Part shown: positions 1 through 8,443 of the stretch, one piece after another
Layout: every line of letters begins with the position of its first letter
How positions within the stretch are numbered: the stretch's first letter is position 1
Assembly (NCBI GenBank): GCA_025454375.1
Contig: JALOOO010000012.1
Coordinates: 1 to 44,288, forward strand
Reading direction: 5' to 3'
Length of the DNA stretch: 44,288 bases
Origin: Leptolyngbya sp. Prado105
GTDB lineage: Bacteria; Cyanobacteriota; Cyanobacteriia; Leptolyngbyales; Leptolyngbyaceae
Translations under genes and position numbers: made by a program
The notes under the pieces: generated by a model
The model's input: only the letters and a program-made list of their open reading frames with translations
Database searches by the model: none
Told to the model about the DNA's origin: nothing

Positions 1-52
1 AAAGATTATGATTCATCGCCAAGCTGTAAGCAAGCGGCAGAACTATTATTTG

Positions 53-297
53 GACTGACTCTTTCCGCCTAATCCTCTAGATCGGGAGATTAGACCGAAA
101 ATGGTCGGCATAACATCCTATCAGGGCGATTCAGACTGCTGAGAGTCGGCATAACACCCGAAACTGGGAGATTAGACTGACTTTTTCTTTCTAATACCGG
201 GATTTGGAATATTAGATCGACTCACTTTCCGTATATTACCCCTCGACAGGGGAATTAGCCCGAAAATTTCCGTATTTCTTCTCAAAGAAAGCCTGTA
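53..297. repeat. Six degenerate ~41-bp tandem repeats upstream of the integrase gene
   Basis: Six consecutive units start at 53, 93, 134, 175, 215 and 258, with lengths 40, 41, 41, 40, 43 and 40. The loose consensus begins GACYGA, has TTTCCG near position 10, CTAATACCC in the middle and ends GGGAGATTA. The mid and end blocks are inverted (CTAAT-CCC against GGG-ATTAG), so units 1, 4 and 5 can each form a small hairpin. Units 2 and 3 share TCGGCATAACA; unit 6 is the most diverged. The units are too divergent for a CRISPR array and have no spacers. I do not recognise the family. It sits where an integron would carry attI and cassettes, but no link to recombination is shown. Confidence 0.7.
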
Positions 298-316
298 CTA
301 TTCTGCCTAAAATTCC

Positions 317-348
317 GTTCAACCACCTTCACCTGATAACCGTTGAAC
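317..348. promoter_or_regulatory. Possible attI-like simple site (inverted GTTGAAC heptamers)
   Basis: GTTCAAC (317-323) and GTTGAAC (342-348) are exact inverted repeats 18 bases apart. They match the integron core-site consensuses RYYYAAC and GTTRRRY in the order expected of an att site, and lie immediately before the integrase ATG at 352. A 7-bp inverted pair can arise by chance, and full attC sites are longer than this. The site is therefore a candidate attI or integrase-binding/autoregulatory site, not an established one. Confidence 0.35.
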
Positions 349-351
349 TCG

Positions 352-1317
352 ATGACTTCACCTCCTAAGAAACTGTTAGATCAAGTGCGCGACGCGATCC
401 GAGTGCGTCACTATTCTTACCGAACTGAAGAAACGTATGTGCAGTGGATTCGTCGCTTTATTCTGTTTCACAACAAGCAGCATCCGAAGGACATGGGAGC
501 ATCCGAAGTTGAAGCTTTTCTGACCCATTTAGCAGTGCATGAACAAGTAGCAGCCTCTACGCAGAATCAAGCATTCAGTGCTTTACTGTTTCTGTATCGC
601 GAGGTGTTGCGCTTAGAACTTGATGAGTCAATCAACGCCATTCGCGCCAAGCAACCCAGACAGTTACCCACGGTACTAACGAAAGCAGAAGTGGGCGCAG
701 TCATCCAGCACCTATCAGGCGTACCGCGACTGGTGATTCAAGTGCTGTACGGCAGCGGAGTGCGGCTGAATGAAGGGTTAAGTTTGCGCGTCAAAGATAT
801 TGACTTCGCTCAGCATCAAATTATTGTGCGGAATCCCAAAGGATACGAAAGCCGTGTGACAATGCTGCCGATGAGTTTAGTCGAGCCGTTGAAACTGCAT
901 TTAGAGCGAGTGCGACATGCCCATCAGCAAGACCTCGATCGCGGTTACGGTTCTGTACATTTGCCATTTGCCTTGGAGCGTAAATATCCTCATGCGGACA
1001 AGGAATGGATTTGGCAGTTTGTGTTTCCAGCGATCGGGATGACACGAGACCCGCGCACCGATTTAGTGCGCCGTTATCACTTGCATGAGAGCAGTGTTCA
1101 AAAAGCGCTCAAGCAGGCGGTGCGCTCGGCTGAAATTATGAAACGAGTGGGATGTCATACCTTTCGACATTGTTTTGCAACGCACCTGCTTGAAGCTGGA
1201 TATGATATTCGGACAGTGCAAGAACTGCTAGGTCACAAGGATGTCAAAACGACGATGATTTATACTCATGTGCTGAATCGAGGGGGTAGAGGGGTACGAA
1301 GTCCGCTCGATCCTTGA
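352..1317 (+). CDS. intI: Integron integrase (tyrosine recombinase, IntI family)
   Basis: Site-specific tyrosine recombinase that would act on attI and folded attC sites. Counting from the upstream TTG at 343, the catalytic set is Arg141, Lys166, His272, Arg275, His298 and Tyr307. Each is exactly five less than in IntI1 (R146, K171, H277, R280, H303, Y312). The extra segment that separates integron integrases from XerC/XerD is present at about residues 207-232 ([13 protein letters not shown], then FVFPA). The usual GKGxKDR stretch reads NPKGYESR, keeping the Lys but losing the second K and the D. I start at ATG 352, three codons after TTG 343, because the TTG lies inside the inverted GTTGAAC element. 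No cassette is visible: pdhA follows downstream and the window edge is 350 bp upstream. The gene appears full length (321 aa). Confidence 0.9.
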   Translation: MTSPPKKLLDQVRDAIRVRHYSYRTEETYVQWIRRFILFHNKQHPKDMGASEVEAFLTHLAVHEQVAASTQNQAFSALLFLYREVLRLELDESINAIRAKQPRQLPTVLTKAEVGAVIQHLSGVPRLVIQVLYGSGVRLNEGLSLRVKDIDFAQHQIIVRNPKGYESRVTMLPMSLVEPLKLHLERVRHAHQQDLDRGYGSVHLPFALERKYPHADKEWIWQFVFPAIGMTRDPRTDLVRRYHLHESSVQKALKQAVRSAEIMKRVGCHTFRHCFATHLLEAGYDIRTVQELLGHKDVKTTMIYTHVLNRGGRGVRSPLDP

Positions 1318-1395
1318 TCTGAATCGCCGTTCAAACGCAAAAAAAAAACATTCCTCACGCACCTACTCTAATCCCTAGAAAACCTCACTGCTTCT

Positions 1396-1426
1396 ATAAA
1401 AAAGGTCGATCCCAAGACCAACCTTT
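1396..1426 (-). terminator. Rho-independent terminator of pdhA
   Basis: Read on the minus strand, AAAGGT (1426-1421) pairs with ACCTTT (1406-1401); an alternative GGTC/GACC stem lies inside. It is followed by a run of T residues (complement of 1397-1403). It starts about 7 bp after the pdhA stop codon. Confidence 0.6.
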
Positions 1427-1432
1427 CATCCA

Positions 1433-2464
1433 CTAATCCTCAGCAAAAATGTACTTGTAAAGCTCACTCGGATCAGGCTCAGGACTCTCAATTCCAAACT
1501 TCACTGCGTCCTCCACCAGCGCTTGAATCTTCTTCTCGATCGCTTTGAGTTCAGTCTGCGTCACCAGATTTTGCTCAATCAAATAAGCCGCAAGCTTCTT
1601 CAGCGGATCACGCGCCAACCAAGCTTCCTTCTCTTCTTTCGATCTCAATTCATCCGGATCAGCCAGCGAATGCCCTCTAAAGCGATAGGTCAAACACTCG
1701 ATCAACGTTGGACCTTCCCCCGCACGAGCGCGTCTGACCGCTTCTTGAGCCACACCGCGAACCGCAAGCACATCCATCCCATCCACTTCATATCCCGGCA
1801 TTCCGAAGACACTCGCCTTCTTGTAAATCTCAGTCTGAGAACTGGCACGATCATGCGCCATCCCGATCGCCCACTTATTATTCTCAACCACAAATAAAAT
1901 CGGCAACTTCCACAACGCCGCCATATTTAGACATTCAAAGAACTGCCCATTATTCGTCGTGCCATCGCCAAAGAAACAAGCCGTAACTTGATCCGAACTC
2001 TCATCACCCATAACTTCGCGGCGATACTTCGACTGGAATGCAGCCCCCGTCGCCACCGGAATGCCTTCACCAATAAACGCAAAACCGCCTAACAAGCGAT
2101 GCTCCGCCGAGAAAAGGTGCATCGAACCGCCACGACCTTTGCTACAGCCCGTCGCCTTCCCAAACAGTTCAGCCATCACCTCGCGAGCCGGAACCCCACA
2201 ACTTAGAGCATGAACGTGATCCCGATAGGTACTACAGACATAATCTTCGCTTTGGCGCATCGATCGAATGACACCCGTCGAAACTGCCTCTTGCCCGTTA
2301 TATAAGTGGACGAACCCGAACATTTTGCCGCGATAATACATTTCGGCACACTTATCTTCAAAGAAGCGACCGAGAACCATATCTTCATACAGCATCAAGC
2401 CTTCCTCGCGAGTCACTTGCGCGGGGACGGTTTGGAATGCGGGAAATGCTCTTTCTTGAACCAT
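1433..2464 (-). CDS. pdhA: Pyruvate dehydrogenase E1 component, alpha subunit
   Basis: E1-alpha of the pyruvate dehydrogenase complex: thiamine-pyrophosphate-dependent decarboxylation of pyruvate and transfer of the acetyl group to the E2 lipoyl arm, feeding acetyl-CoA to the fatty-acid genes and the TCA cycle. At 343 aa it has the normal length of the short cyanobacterial/plastid type. Visible marks are YRDHVHALS near residue 80, the ThDP motif opening [12 protein letters not shown] and closing with VENN, and the [12 protein letters not shown] loop, which corresponds to the region carrying regulatory serines in mitochondrial enzymes. The start is ATG 2464; a GAGG lies rather far upstream. 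The gene stands alone, as is common in cyanobacteria where pdhB is elsewhere, and is divergent from ftn2. Confidence 0.96.
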   Translation of the reverse strand: MVQERAFPAFQTVPAQVTREEGLMLYEDMVLGRFFEDKCAEMYYRGKMFGFVHLYNGQEAVSTGVIRSMRQSEDYVCSTYRDHVHALSCGVPAREVMAELFGKATGCSKGRGGSMHLFSAEHRLLGGFAFIGEGIPVATGAAFQSKYRREVMGDESSDQVTACFFGDGTTNNGQFFECLNMAALWKLPILFVVENNKWAIGMAHDRASSQTEIYKKASVFGMPGYEVDGMDVLAVRGVAQEAVRRARAGEGPTLIECLTYRFRGHSLADPDELRSKEEKEAWLARDPLKKLAAYLIEQNLVTQTELKAIEKKIQALVEDAVKFGIESPEPDPSELYKYIFAED

Positions 2465-2812
2465 GAGAATCCATTAACCTCGCTGCAACACTCGAGTCTG
2501 AAAGTAATTGAAAACTGCGCCTAAGATTACGCGCCATTCTGAATAATCTAATCTAAAATACCTTCCTGATGTATCAAAGATCAAATGCTCAAACCGGAAA
2601 ACATACCAGACAGCAGATTTTAACAAATTTCAAGAATTATTTAACTTGTAGCTATTTCATCTACTCCCGGATGAGATTATTGTTAGGATCAACTGTCTCT
2701 GAAAGTTACGCGCCCGGAAGCTACCGACTTTGCATCAACAGGGTATGATGGCTGTCAACTTGATCGTCATTCGCTCAATCTTTACTCGATACCACTGCTG
2801 GGGACGTGAACC
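2465..2812. other. Divergent intergenic region pdhA / ftn2
   Basis: 348 bp between the divergent starts of pdhA and ftn2. It must hold both promoters, but no convincing -35/-10 pair, regulator palindrome or small gene could be picked out by eye. A purine-rich GGGGAC precedes the ftn2 GTG start. Confidence 0.6.
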
Positions 2813-4930
2813 GTGCGTATACCGCTCGACTACTACCGAATCTTAGGTCTGCCAATGCAAGCGACAGCAGACCAATTGAAGCAAGCTCACCGCGATCGCA
2901 CTTTGCAACTCCCGCGCCGCGAGTACTCGGAAGCTGCGATCGCGACGCGCCGAAGTCTCTTAGATAAAGCTTATGCGGTGCTGTCTGACCCGACACAGCG
3001 CAAGCAAGTGGACGAAACCCTGCTGAATACTCAGTACGAGACAGAAAATGAAGCCGTCACGATCGAGATTGACGATCAGCAACTGATCGGCGGATTATTA
3101 ATTCTCCAAGAGCTTGGCGAATACGAACTCGTTTTAAAAATTGGTCGTCCCTATTTAAGTAGTGGAACTGCCACCATTAAAGGCGGACAATTTGGGGATC
3201 CCCGGATTGCGCTGTCAGATATTGTGCTGACAATCTCACTTGCCTGCCTCGAACTTGGGCGCGAACAGTGGCAACAGGGACAATATGAAAGCGCAGCCGA
3301 AGCACTCGAAACAGGTCAAGAATTGCTGCTGCGAGAAGGATTATTTGCAGGGGTACGGGGTGAGATTCAATCGGATCTCTTTAAGTTGCGCCCTTATCGG
3401 ATTTTAGAATTGTTAGCGCTTCCGGATGAGCAACATCACGATCGCCAACAGGGATTGCGCTTACTGAAAGATATGTTCAGAGAGCGCGGCGGCATCGATG
3501 GCACTGGAAATGATCAGTCTGGATTAAGCATTGATGACTTTTTGCGGTTTATACAGCAGCTTCGGGGCTACTTAAGTGCAGAAGAACAGCAAGCCCTCTT
3601 TGAAGAAGAATCGCGCCGTCCTTCAGCCGTCGCGACTTATTTAGCGGTCTATGCCCTGCTGGCAAGAGGATTTGCTGAACACCAGCCTGCTTTGATCCGA
3701 CGCGCGAAACACATGCTGTCTCGCCTCGGAAGTCGGCAAGATGTGCATTTAGAACAATCCGTCTGTGCCTTGCTGTTGGGTCAAACTGAAGAAGCAAGCC
3801 GAGTTCTAGAACTGTCTCAGGAATATGAGCCTTTAGCATTCATTCGGGAAAATTCTCAAGGCGCACCTGACCTATTACCAGGGTTATGTCTTTATTCTGA
3901 GCGCTGGCTACAAGATGAGGTTTTCCCACATTTCCGAGATTTGGCAAAACTTGAAGCCTTACTGAAAGAGTATTTTGCAGATGAGCAAGTACAAACTTAT
4001 CTAGAAGAACTGCCGATCGAGGGTGAAGTGGTTTCAGATTGGTCTTTGGCAGAACGAGGACTGCATCGCGAGTTGAGTACCAGCGCTTCGCGCAATGGGC
4101 GATCGCGCAGCACAGTATCAGCCTCGATGGATGGAATCGAAGAAAATCTTGGCGGTTATCGATCTGCAACCGCAACCCTCACCGCAACTGAAACAGCAGC
4201 AATGCCTGCGGCTGAACGATCGCCCAGATCGCCCGAAACCTCCGCAAGAGCCAGTTCAAATGGCGGGTCAAAACCAAAATCTCGATCCGATCGCCCTCGC
4301 AACAATCGCGCTCAGACTCGCTATCAAGCCCCTGATCAAGACGACCCCATCACACCCATACGCGATAAACGTCGATCGCGCCTTTTCTTGCTGCTATTTG
4401 GAATTGCGGCGGCGATGGGATTGGGATTCCTGATGATTCGATCGCTCAGAGCAATTCTGAATCCAAACTCGCAACCTGCTGAGATTACGCTAGTGCAGCT
4501 TGACCAGCCTGTTGTGAACTTGAAGCCCGCAGAAGAAGCCGTTTCGCTCACAGGTGAAATGAATTCGGCACTGGCACAAAAAGCGATCGAAACTTGGCTG
4601 AATGCGAAGAAATCGGCTCTCGGTGACACTCACGATACGTCAAAGCTGTCTCAAGTTCTGGCAGATCCAAAGCTTTCAGAATGGCAACGCGAATCAGAAA
4701 ATGCCAAACGTGAAAATCTTCATATCGAATACGATCATGCCGTCAAGGTTGACGGGGTAGAAATCAGTCAGAGCGATCCCAATCAAGCGATCGTCAAAGC
4801 AACTGTCACTGAGGTTCGGAAATATTTCCCCGCAGGGCAAGCCTCGGAAATTCAAACCGATCGAGATATGGCAGTAAGTTACACCTTGGTTCGCCAAGAT
4901 AATCAGTGGAGAATTAAAAATTGGCAGTAG
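2813..4930 (+). CDS. ftn2: Cell division protein Ftn2/ZipN (ARC6 homologue)
   Basis: Membrane-anchored FtsZ-ring organiser of cyanobacteria, ancestor of plastid ARC6. Order seen: N-terminal DnaJ-like domain (residues 5-70, starting PLDYYRILGLPMQA), a long helical region (about 80-400), a low-complexity Ser/Arg/Asn-rich linker (about 415-520), one transmembrane helix (about 523-543, preceded by RDKRRSR) and a C-terminal IMS/DUF4101 domain (about 590-702). At 705 aa it is close to Synechocystis ZipN. The J domain reads HRD (26-28) where an active DnaJ has HPD, so DnaK stimulation is unlikely. From ARC6 topology the helical part is cytoplasmic and the IMS domain is across the membrane. The start is GTG 2813; the nearby GTG at 2806 is out of frame. 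Confidence 0.93.
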   Translation: MRIPLDYYRILGLPMQATADQLKQAHRDRTLQLPRREYSEAAIATRRSLLDKAYAVLSDPTQRKQVDETLLNTQYETENEAVTIEIDDQQLIGGLLILQELGEYELVLKIGRPYLSSGTATIKGGQFGDPRIALSDIVLTISLACLELGREQWQQGQYESAAEALETGQELLLREGLFAGVRGEIQSDLFKLRPYRILELLALPDEQHHDRQQGLRLLKDMFRERGGIDGTGNDQSGLSIDDFLRFIQQLRGYLSAEEQQALFEEESRRPSAVATYLAVYALLARGFAEHQPALIRRAKHMLSRLGSRQDVHLEQSVCALLLGQTEEASRVLELSQEYEPLAFIRENSQGAPDLLPGLCLYSERWLQDEVFPHFRDLAKLEALLKEYFADEQVQTYLEELPIEGEVVSDWSLAERGLHRELSTSASRNGRSRSTVSASMDGIEENLGGYRSATATLTATETAAMPAAERSPRSPETSARASSNGGSKPKSRSDRPRNNRAQTRYQAPDQDDPITPIRDKRRSRLFLLLFGIAAAMGLGFLMIRSLRAILNPNSQPAEITLVQLDQPVVNLKPAEEAVSLTGEMNSALAQKAIETWLNAKKSALGDTHDTSKLSQVLADPKLSEWQRESENAKRENLHIEYDHAVKVDGVEISQSDPNQAIVKATVTEVRKYFPAGQASEIQTDRDMAVSYTLVRQDNQWRIKNWQ

Positions 4931-4951
4931 CCAACCCAATCATTCGCCCGT

Positions 4952-4986
4952 AAACCAGCCCAAGTTTTACCTACTTGGGCTGGTTT
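4952..4986 (+). terminator. Strong terminator hairpin after ftn2
   Basis: A perfect 14-bp stem (4952-4965 with 4973-4986, core CCAGCCCAAGT/ACTTGGGCTGG) with a 7-base loop, followed by TTTCGTTTT-type T-rich sequence. It lies 22 bp after the ftn2 stop. Confidence 0.85.
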
Positions 4987-5203
4987 CGTTTTGAATCATC
5001 AGGCGAAACAGAAATCAGGATACTGTCGCCTTCTCTTTAGGAAAACTTCATCGTCGCAGCATTAAAACTTCAGCTTTAGGGAACTCTGGAAACAGTCTAC
5101 GGATCGGCTTGATCCTCGTTGCTCCTTCAGATTGCGTAAGTTCATTGAGTTGCAAAATCAATGCGCCTGTTATAAGTCCTTTTAACTGAACCCTGCGCCG
5201 AAT

Positions 5204-7795
5204 ATGACTTCCCTCTCCCCGCATCTGCCCAACCAGTCTCGCCCCCTCAAACAAGATGACCGTACCCTCACCATCGATCTCGATGCTCCCAAACAAGAAT
5301 CGAGTCTTGCAGTAGCAGCAGGCGGCGGACTTGCACCTCAAGGAAAATTCTCGTCATTTCTCGCACCCCTGACCCAGGACAAATTCAAAGAAGTCGTTCA
5401 CGAAGTCGAACACAAATTGCAAATCGTCAATCAAACCCTCTCAATGCTGGACATGCAGGGGTTCGACACGATTTTAGAAGAAATGCTCAACTCGATTACG
5501 GCAAAAACCGGAGAGCTACTCAACGCCGATCGCACAACGATTTATCTTCTAGATGAAGAGAAGAACGAACTTCATACAACTGTAAATGACGGCACAGGTC
5601 GATCGTATGAAATTCGATTTCCCGCTGACCAGGGAATTGCTGGAGAAGTGGCTACTTTCAAGCGTCCCGTCAATATTCCTTACGATTTCTTTAACGATCC
5701 CCGCTCTACTCAAGCGAAAATTCAATACAACAAGACGGGCTATCGAACCTACACGATGCTGACAATGCCGCTGCTTGGAGAGCAAGGAAACCTCGTCGCC
5801 GTTGTGCAGTTGATTAACAAACTTCAGCCACGATGCGATCGCACCACTCCGCTGGATGAACGCATTGCCTTAGAAGGCTTTACCAATTACGACGAGGAAG
5901 TTTTCCGAGAATTTGCGCCTTCGATTCGACTAATTTTGGAATCTTCTCGATCGTTCTACCTCGCGACTCAAAAACAACGCGCTGCCAATGCCCTGATTAA
6001 AGCAACACAGTCTCTAAGCCAGAGTAGTCTCGATCTCGATGACACTCTGAAACGAGTGATGGACGAAGCAAAAGCCTTAATGAATGCAGATCGCAGTACG
6101 CTGTGGCTCATCGATCGCGACCGTCATGAAATCTGGACCCGCATCCCAACCGCTGAAGGAGCGATGAAAGAATTGCGCCTGCCGATTGGGGTAGGCTTTG
6201 CCGGACAGGTTGCCGCATCGGGAGAAGTAATCAACATCCCCTTTGACCTGTACGATCGAGAAGGGGCTGAAACAGCTAAAAAGACCGATCAAGCCAATGG
6301 ATATCGGACTTGTAGCCTCCTCTGTATGCCCGTGCGCAATGCAGATGGAGAATTAATTGGCGTAACTCAACTCGTTAACAAAACCAAACAAGGCGAATTC
6401 CCTCCCTACAATCCCGAAGATTTTCCTCAAGCACCCGATCGCTGGAAAGCAAGCTTCAACCGCAGCGACCAAGACTTCATGGAAACCTTCAACATTCAAG
6501 CAGGGGTTGCACTCCAGAATGCAAAACTGTTTGAAACCGTGAAACAGCAAGAACAAATGCAGCGAGACATCTTGCGATCGCTGACGAATGGAGTCATTTC
6601 AACTGACAAAGAAGGGCATATCATCGCAGCAAACGAAAGCGCGAAAAAACTGTTGGGACTGCGAGAAGAAGACGTGATCGAAGGACAACCGATCACGAAG
6701 TTGATCAAACTCGAAAAAGGCAGCTTCTACCATTGGTTCAACCAATCCATCAGCGCTCGAAATCGCGAACAGTACTATCCTGACCAGACGTTACAGCCGA
6801 TTCGAGGTGAGGAACAGCACAGTATTAACCTGTCGATTAATACGATCGCCGATGCAACCGATCATCAGCGCGTCTCAGGAGCGCTGATCGTTATGGACGA
6901 TATCAGCGATGAAAAGCGGCTCAAGAGTACAATGTATCGCTACATGACTCAAGAATTAGCCGAACAGCTTTTAGAAAATCCCGATGCCGCAAAAATGGGC
7001 GGAGATCGCAAAGATGTCTCGGTTCTGTTCTCAGATATTCGCAGTTATACAACCCTGACCGAGACTTTAAAAGCAGAAGAAGTCGTCGAAATGCTGAATC
7101 AGTATTTTGAGTCAATGGTAGAAGCAGTCTTCATGCACAAAGGTATTCTCGATAAATATATTGGGGATGCAATTATGGCGGTATTCGGATCTCCGTTGCC
7201 CCTAGACGATCACGAATGGATGGCAGTCCAAACAGCGTTAGAGATGCGACAAAGATTGGCAGCATTCAATAAACTACGCCATTCCCGAAATGAACAAACG
7301 ATTAATATCGGCATCGGGATTAATTCCGATACAGTGATCAGTGGCAACATTGGATGCAGCAAACGCATGGAATTTACGGCGATCGGCGATGGGGTGAATC
7401 TCGGTTCTCGCCTCGAAGGAGCTAGCAAAATCTATGGCACAGATATTGTCATTAGTGAGAGTACGTATCGTCCCTGTGCCGATCGCATCTGGACAAGAGA
7501 GCTTGACTTCATCAAAGTCAAAGGCAAAAATAAGCCCGTTGCCGTTTACGAACTCGTCGGACTGAAGTCGGACAAAATCTCCGATCAGAAAAAGCTTGTC
7601 ATTGATCACTACCACGCAGCGCGTCAGCATTATTTGGATCGCAAATTCGCCTATGCGATCGCAAAGTTTGCAGCCATTTTAGAACTTGACAACCAAGACA
7701 AAGCGGCATTGCTTCACATGAAGCGGTGTGAGCATTGGCTGACGACCCCGCCCCCTGAGGATTGGGACGGATCTTGGTCGCTGACTGAAAAGTAG
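5204..7795 (+). CDS. cyaB1: GAF-GAF-PAS class III adenylate cyclase (CyaB1-like)
   Basis: Makes cAMP from ATP. The 863 aa and domain order match Anabaena CyaB1: GAF-A (about 80-250), GAF-B (about 270-445), PAS (about 452-570), cyclase domain (about 595-785) and a TPR-like tail (about 797-845). GAF-A carries the complete cyclic-nucleotide NKFDE signature (Asn205-Lys206, Phe226, Asp230-Glu231). GAF-B has Asn392-Lys393, Phe418 and Asp422, but Gln423 replaces Glu. Catalytic residues: metal-binding Asp611 (FSDIRSYT) and Asp655 (IGDAIMAVFG), adenine-selecting Lys646 and Thr725, and transition-state Asn732/Arg736. Lys and Thr at these positions argue for adenylate, not guanylate, cyclase. CyaB1 is activated by cAMP binding to its GAF domains, so positive feedback is expected. 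The gene is flanked by a terminator upstream and an AT-rich promoter region downstream, so it is probably monocistronic. Confidence 0.93.
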   Translation: MTSLSPHLPNQSRPLKQDDRTLTIDLDAPKQESSLAVAAGGGLAPQGKFSSFLAPLTQDKFKEVVHEVEHKLQIVNQTLSMLDMQGFDTILEEMLNSITAKTGELLNADRTTIYLLDEEKNELHTTVNDGTGRSYEIRFPADQGIAGEVATFKRPVNIPYDFFNDPRSTQAKIQYNKTGYRTYTMLTMPLLGEQGNLVAVVQLINKLQPRCDRTTPLDERIALEGFTNYDEEVFREFAPSIRLILESSRSFYLATQKQRAANALIKATQSLSQSSLDLDDTLKRVMDEAKALMNADRSTLWLIDRDRHEIWTRIPTAEGAMKELRLPIGVGFAGQVAASGEVINIPFDLYDREGAETAKKTDQANGYRTCSLLCMPVRNADGELIGVTQLVNKTKQGEFPPYNPEDFPQAPDRWKASFNRSDQDFMETFNIQAGVALQNAKLFETVKQQEQMQRDILRSLTNGVISTDKEGHIIAANESAKKLLGLREEDVIEGQPITKLIKLEKGSFYHWFNQSISARNREQYYPDQTLQPIRGEEQHSINLSINTIADATDHQRVSGALIVMDDISDEKRLKSTMYRYMTQELAEQLLENPDAAKMGGDRKDVSVLFSDIRSYTTLTETLKAEEVVEMLNQYFESMVEAVFMHKGILDKYIGDAIMAVFGSPLPLDDHEWMAVQTALEMRQRLAAFNKLRHSRNEQTINIGIGINSDTVISGNIGCSKRMEFTAIGDGVNLGSRLEGASKIYGTDIVISESTYRPCADRIWTRELDFIKVKGKNKPVAVYELVGLKSDKISDQKKLVIDHYHAARQHYLDRKFAYAIAKFAAILELDNQDKAALLHMKRCEHWLTTPPPEDWDGSWSLTEK

Positions 7796-7916
7796 CGCTT
7801 CATCCTAAAATTAAAATTCCAGATCGCGGTGACACTCGCAGAGTCGCAATGTTATTCTTAACCCAGGAATCAGCGGGTCGCCTACCTAGGTCATACGATT
7901 TTGCGATCGTAAAGAC

Positions 7917-7922
7917 TATAAT
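7917..7922 (+). promoter_or_regulatory. Putative -10 element upstream of the 60-aa gene
   Basis: Perfect TATAAT about 97 bp before the ATG at 8020; no good -35 at 16-18 bp (TACGAT is the best). The leader that follows has a small hairpin, GCATG-GTGTT-CATGC, near 7937-7951. Confidence 0.4.
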
Positions 7923-8019
7923 GGCGGTATTAAAAGCATGGTGTTCATGCAGACGGTGAAAATCATCGTCAAGAGTTTCGCAGTTATCCTTTTGAAACGA
8001 TTCACCCCTAGCTTAATTT

Positions 8020-8202
8020 ATGTCTTCCTCCAACCAAAACGGTCGCTCTGTCGCAACAGTTTCTGATGAGCAGCAGTTATCGAGTGTGATGAATGACCCT
8101 GAACTGCTTGAGAAGCTTCTGCCGAAAAATCTCAGCAACAACAAGCGAGCAGTGATCGAACGGTTGATCAAACTCCACCAGCAAAACGCAGCTAACCATT
8201 AA
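8020..8202 (+). CDS. Small hypothetical protein, 60 aa
   Basis: I do not recognise the family. It is a hydrophilic protein with a Ser/Asn/Gln-rich start and a helical second half (PELLEKLLPKNL, then RAVIERLIKLHQQ). There is no signal peptide, membrane segment or cysteine. Support for it being real: a clean ATG, host-like codon use, a TATAAT about 100 bp upstream, and isolation in its own intergenic window with hairpins after the stop. There is no obvious Shine-Dalgarno, which is common in cyanobacteria. The charged, repeat-free C-terminal helix could be a protein- or RNA-binding module, but that is a guess. Confidence 0.55.
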   Translation: MSSSNQNGRSVATVSDEQQLSSVMNDPELLEKLLPKNLSNNKRAVIERLIKLHQQNAANH

Positions 8203-8237
8203 GCGCCCTATCTCAAAGAATTGAGCATTTTGATTTG

Positions 8238-8257
8238 CGATCCCGCCCCAGGGATCG
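8238..8257 (+). terminator. Possible terminator hairpin after the 60-aa gene
   Basis: CGATCCC (8238-8244) and GGGATCG (8251-8257) form a perfect 7-bp stem around a 6-base C-rich loop, followed by TTAAAATT rather than a clean T run. It lies 36 bp after the stop at 8202. Confidence 0.4.
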
Positions 8258-8300
8258 TTAAAATTGCACTACAATATAATTCCTAACTCCTATTTGAACT

Positions 8301-8364
8301 GAGAAGGGTCGTTAAATTTACTGAGACCGACCCTTCTCCGTAAAATTATCATTTGGTTTTTACG
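8301..8364 (+). ncRNA. Twin hairpins; candidate small RNA or leader structure
   Basis: A perfect 11-bp stem GAGAAGGGTCG/CGACCCTTCTC (8301-8311 with 8328-8338) is followed at once by a second stem CGTAAAA/TTTTACG (8339-8345 with 8358-8364). A perfect TATAAT (8275-8280) would start transcription about 14 bp before the first stem. This could be a short structured RNA, the 5' leader of the pentapeptide gene (ATG 8444), or a bipartite terminator. No known sRNA family (Yfr1, 6S) was recognised. Confidence 0.4.
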
Positions 8365-8443
8365 AAATCTGATCGAGCCGTTCTGTATTCCTAACTGTGC
8401 AACGTTCTGTGTCCCCACATGGTCTCAGTTAGGCAGGGCAAAT

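Noticed and set aside
53-297. CRISPR array
   Set aside because: Units are degenerate head-to-tail repeats with no constant repeat and no unique spacers.
5048-5341. 97-codon minus-strand frame overlapping the cyclase start
   Set aside because: The outer part (ELTQSEGATRIKPIRRLF) is somewhat protein-like, but it overlaps the cyclase 5' end, has no convincing start outside it and no known family.
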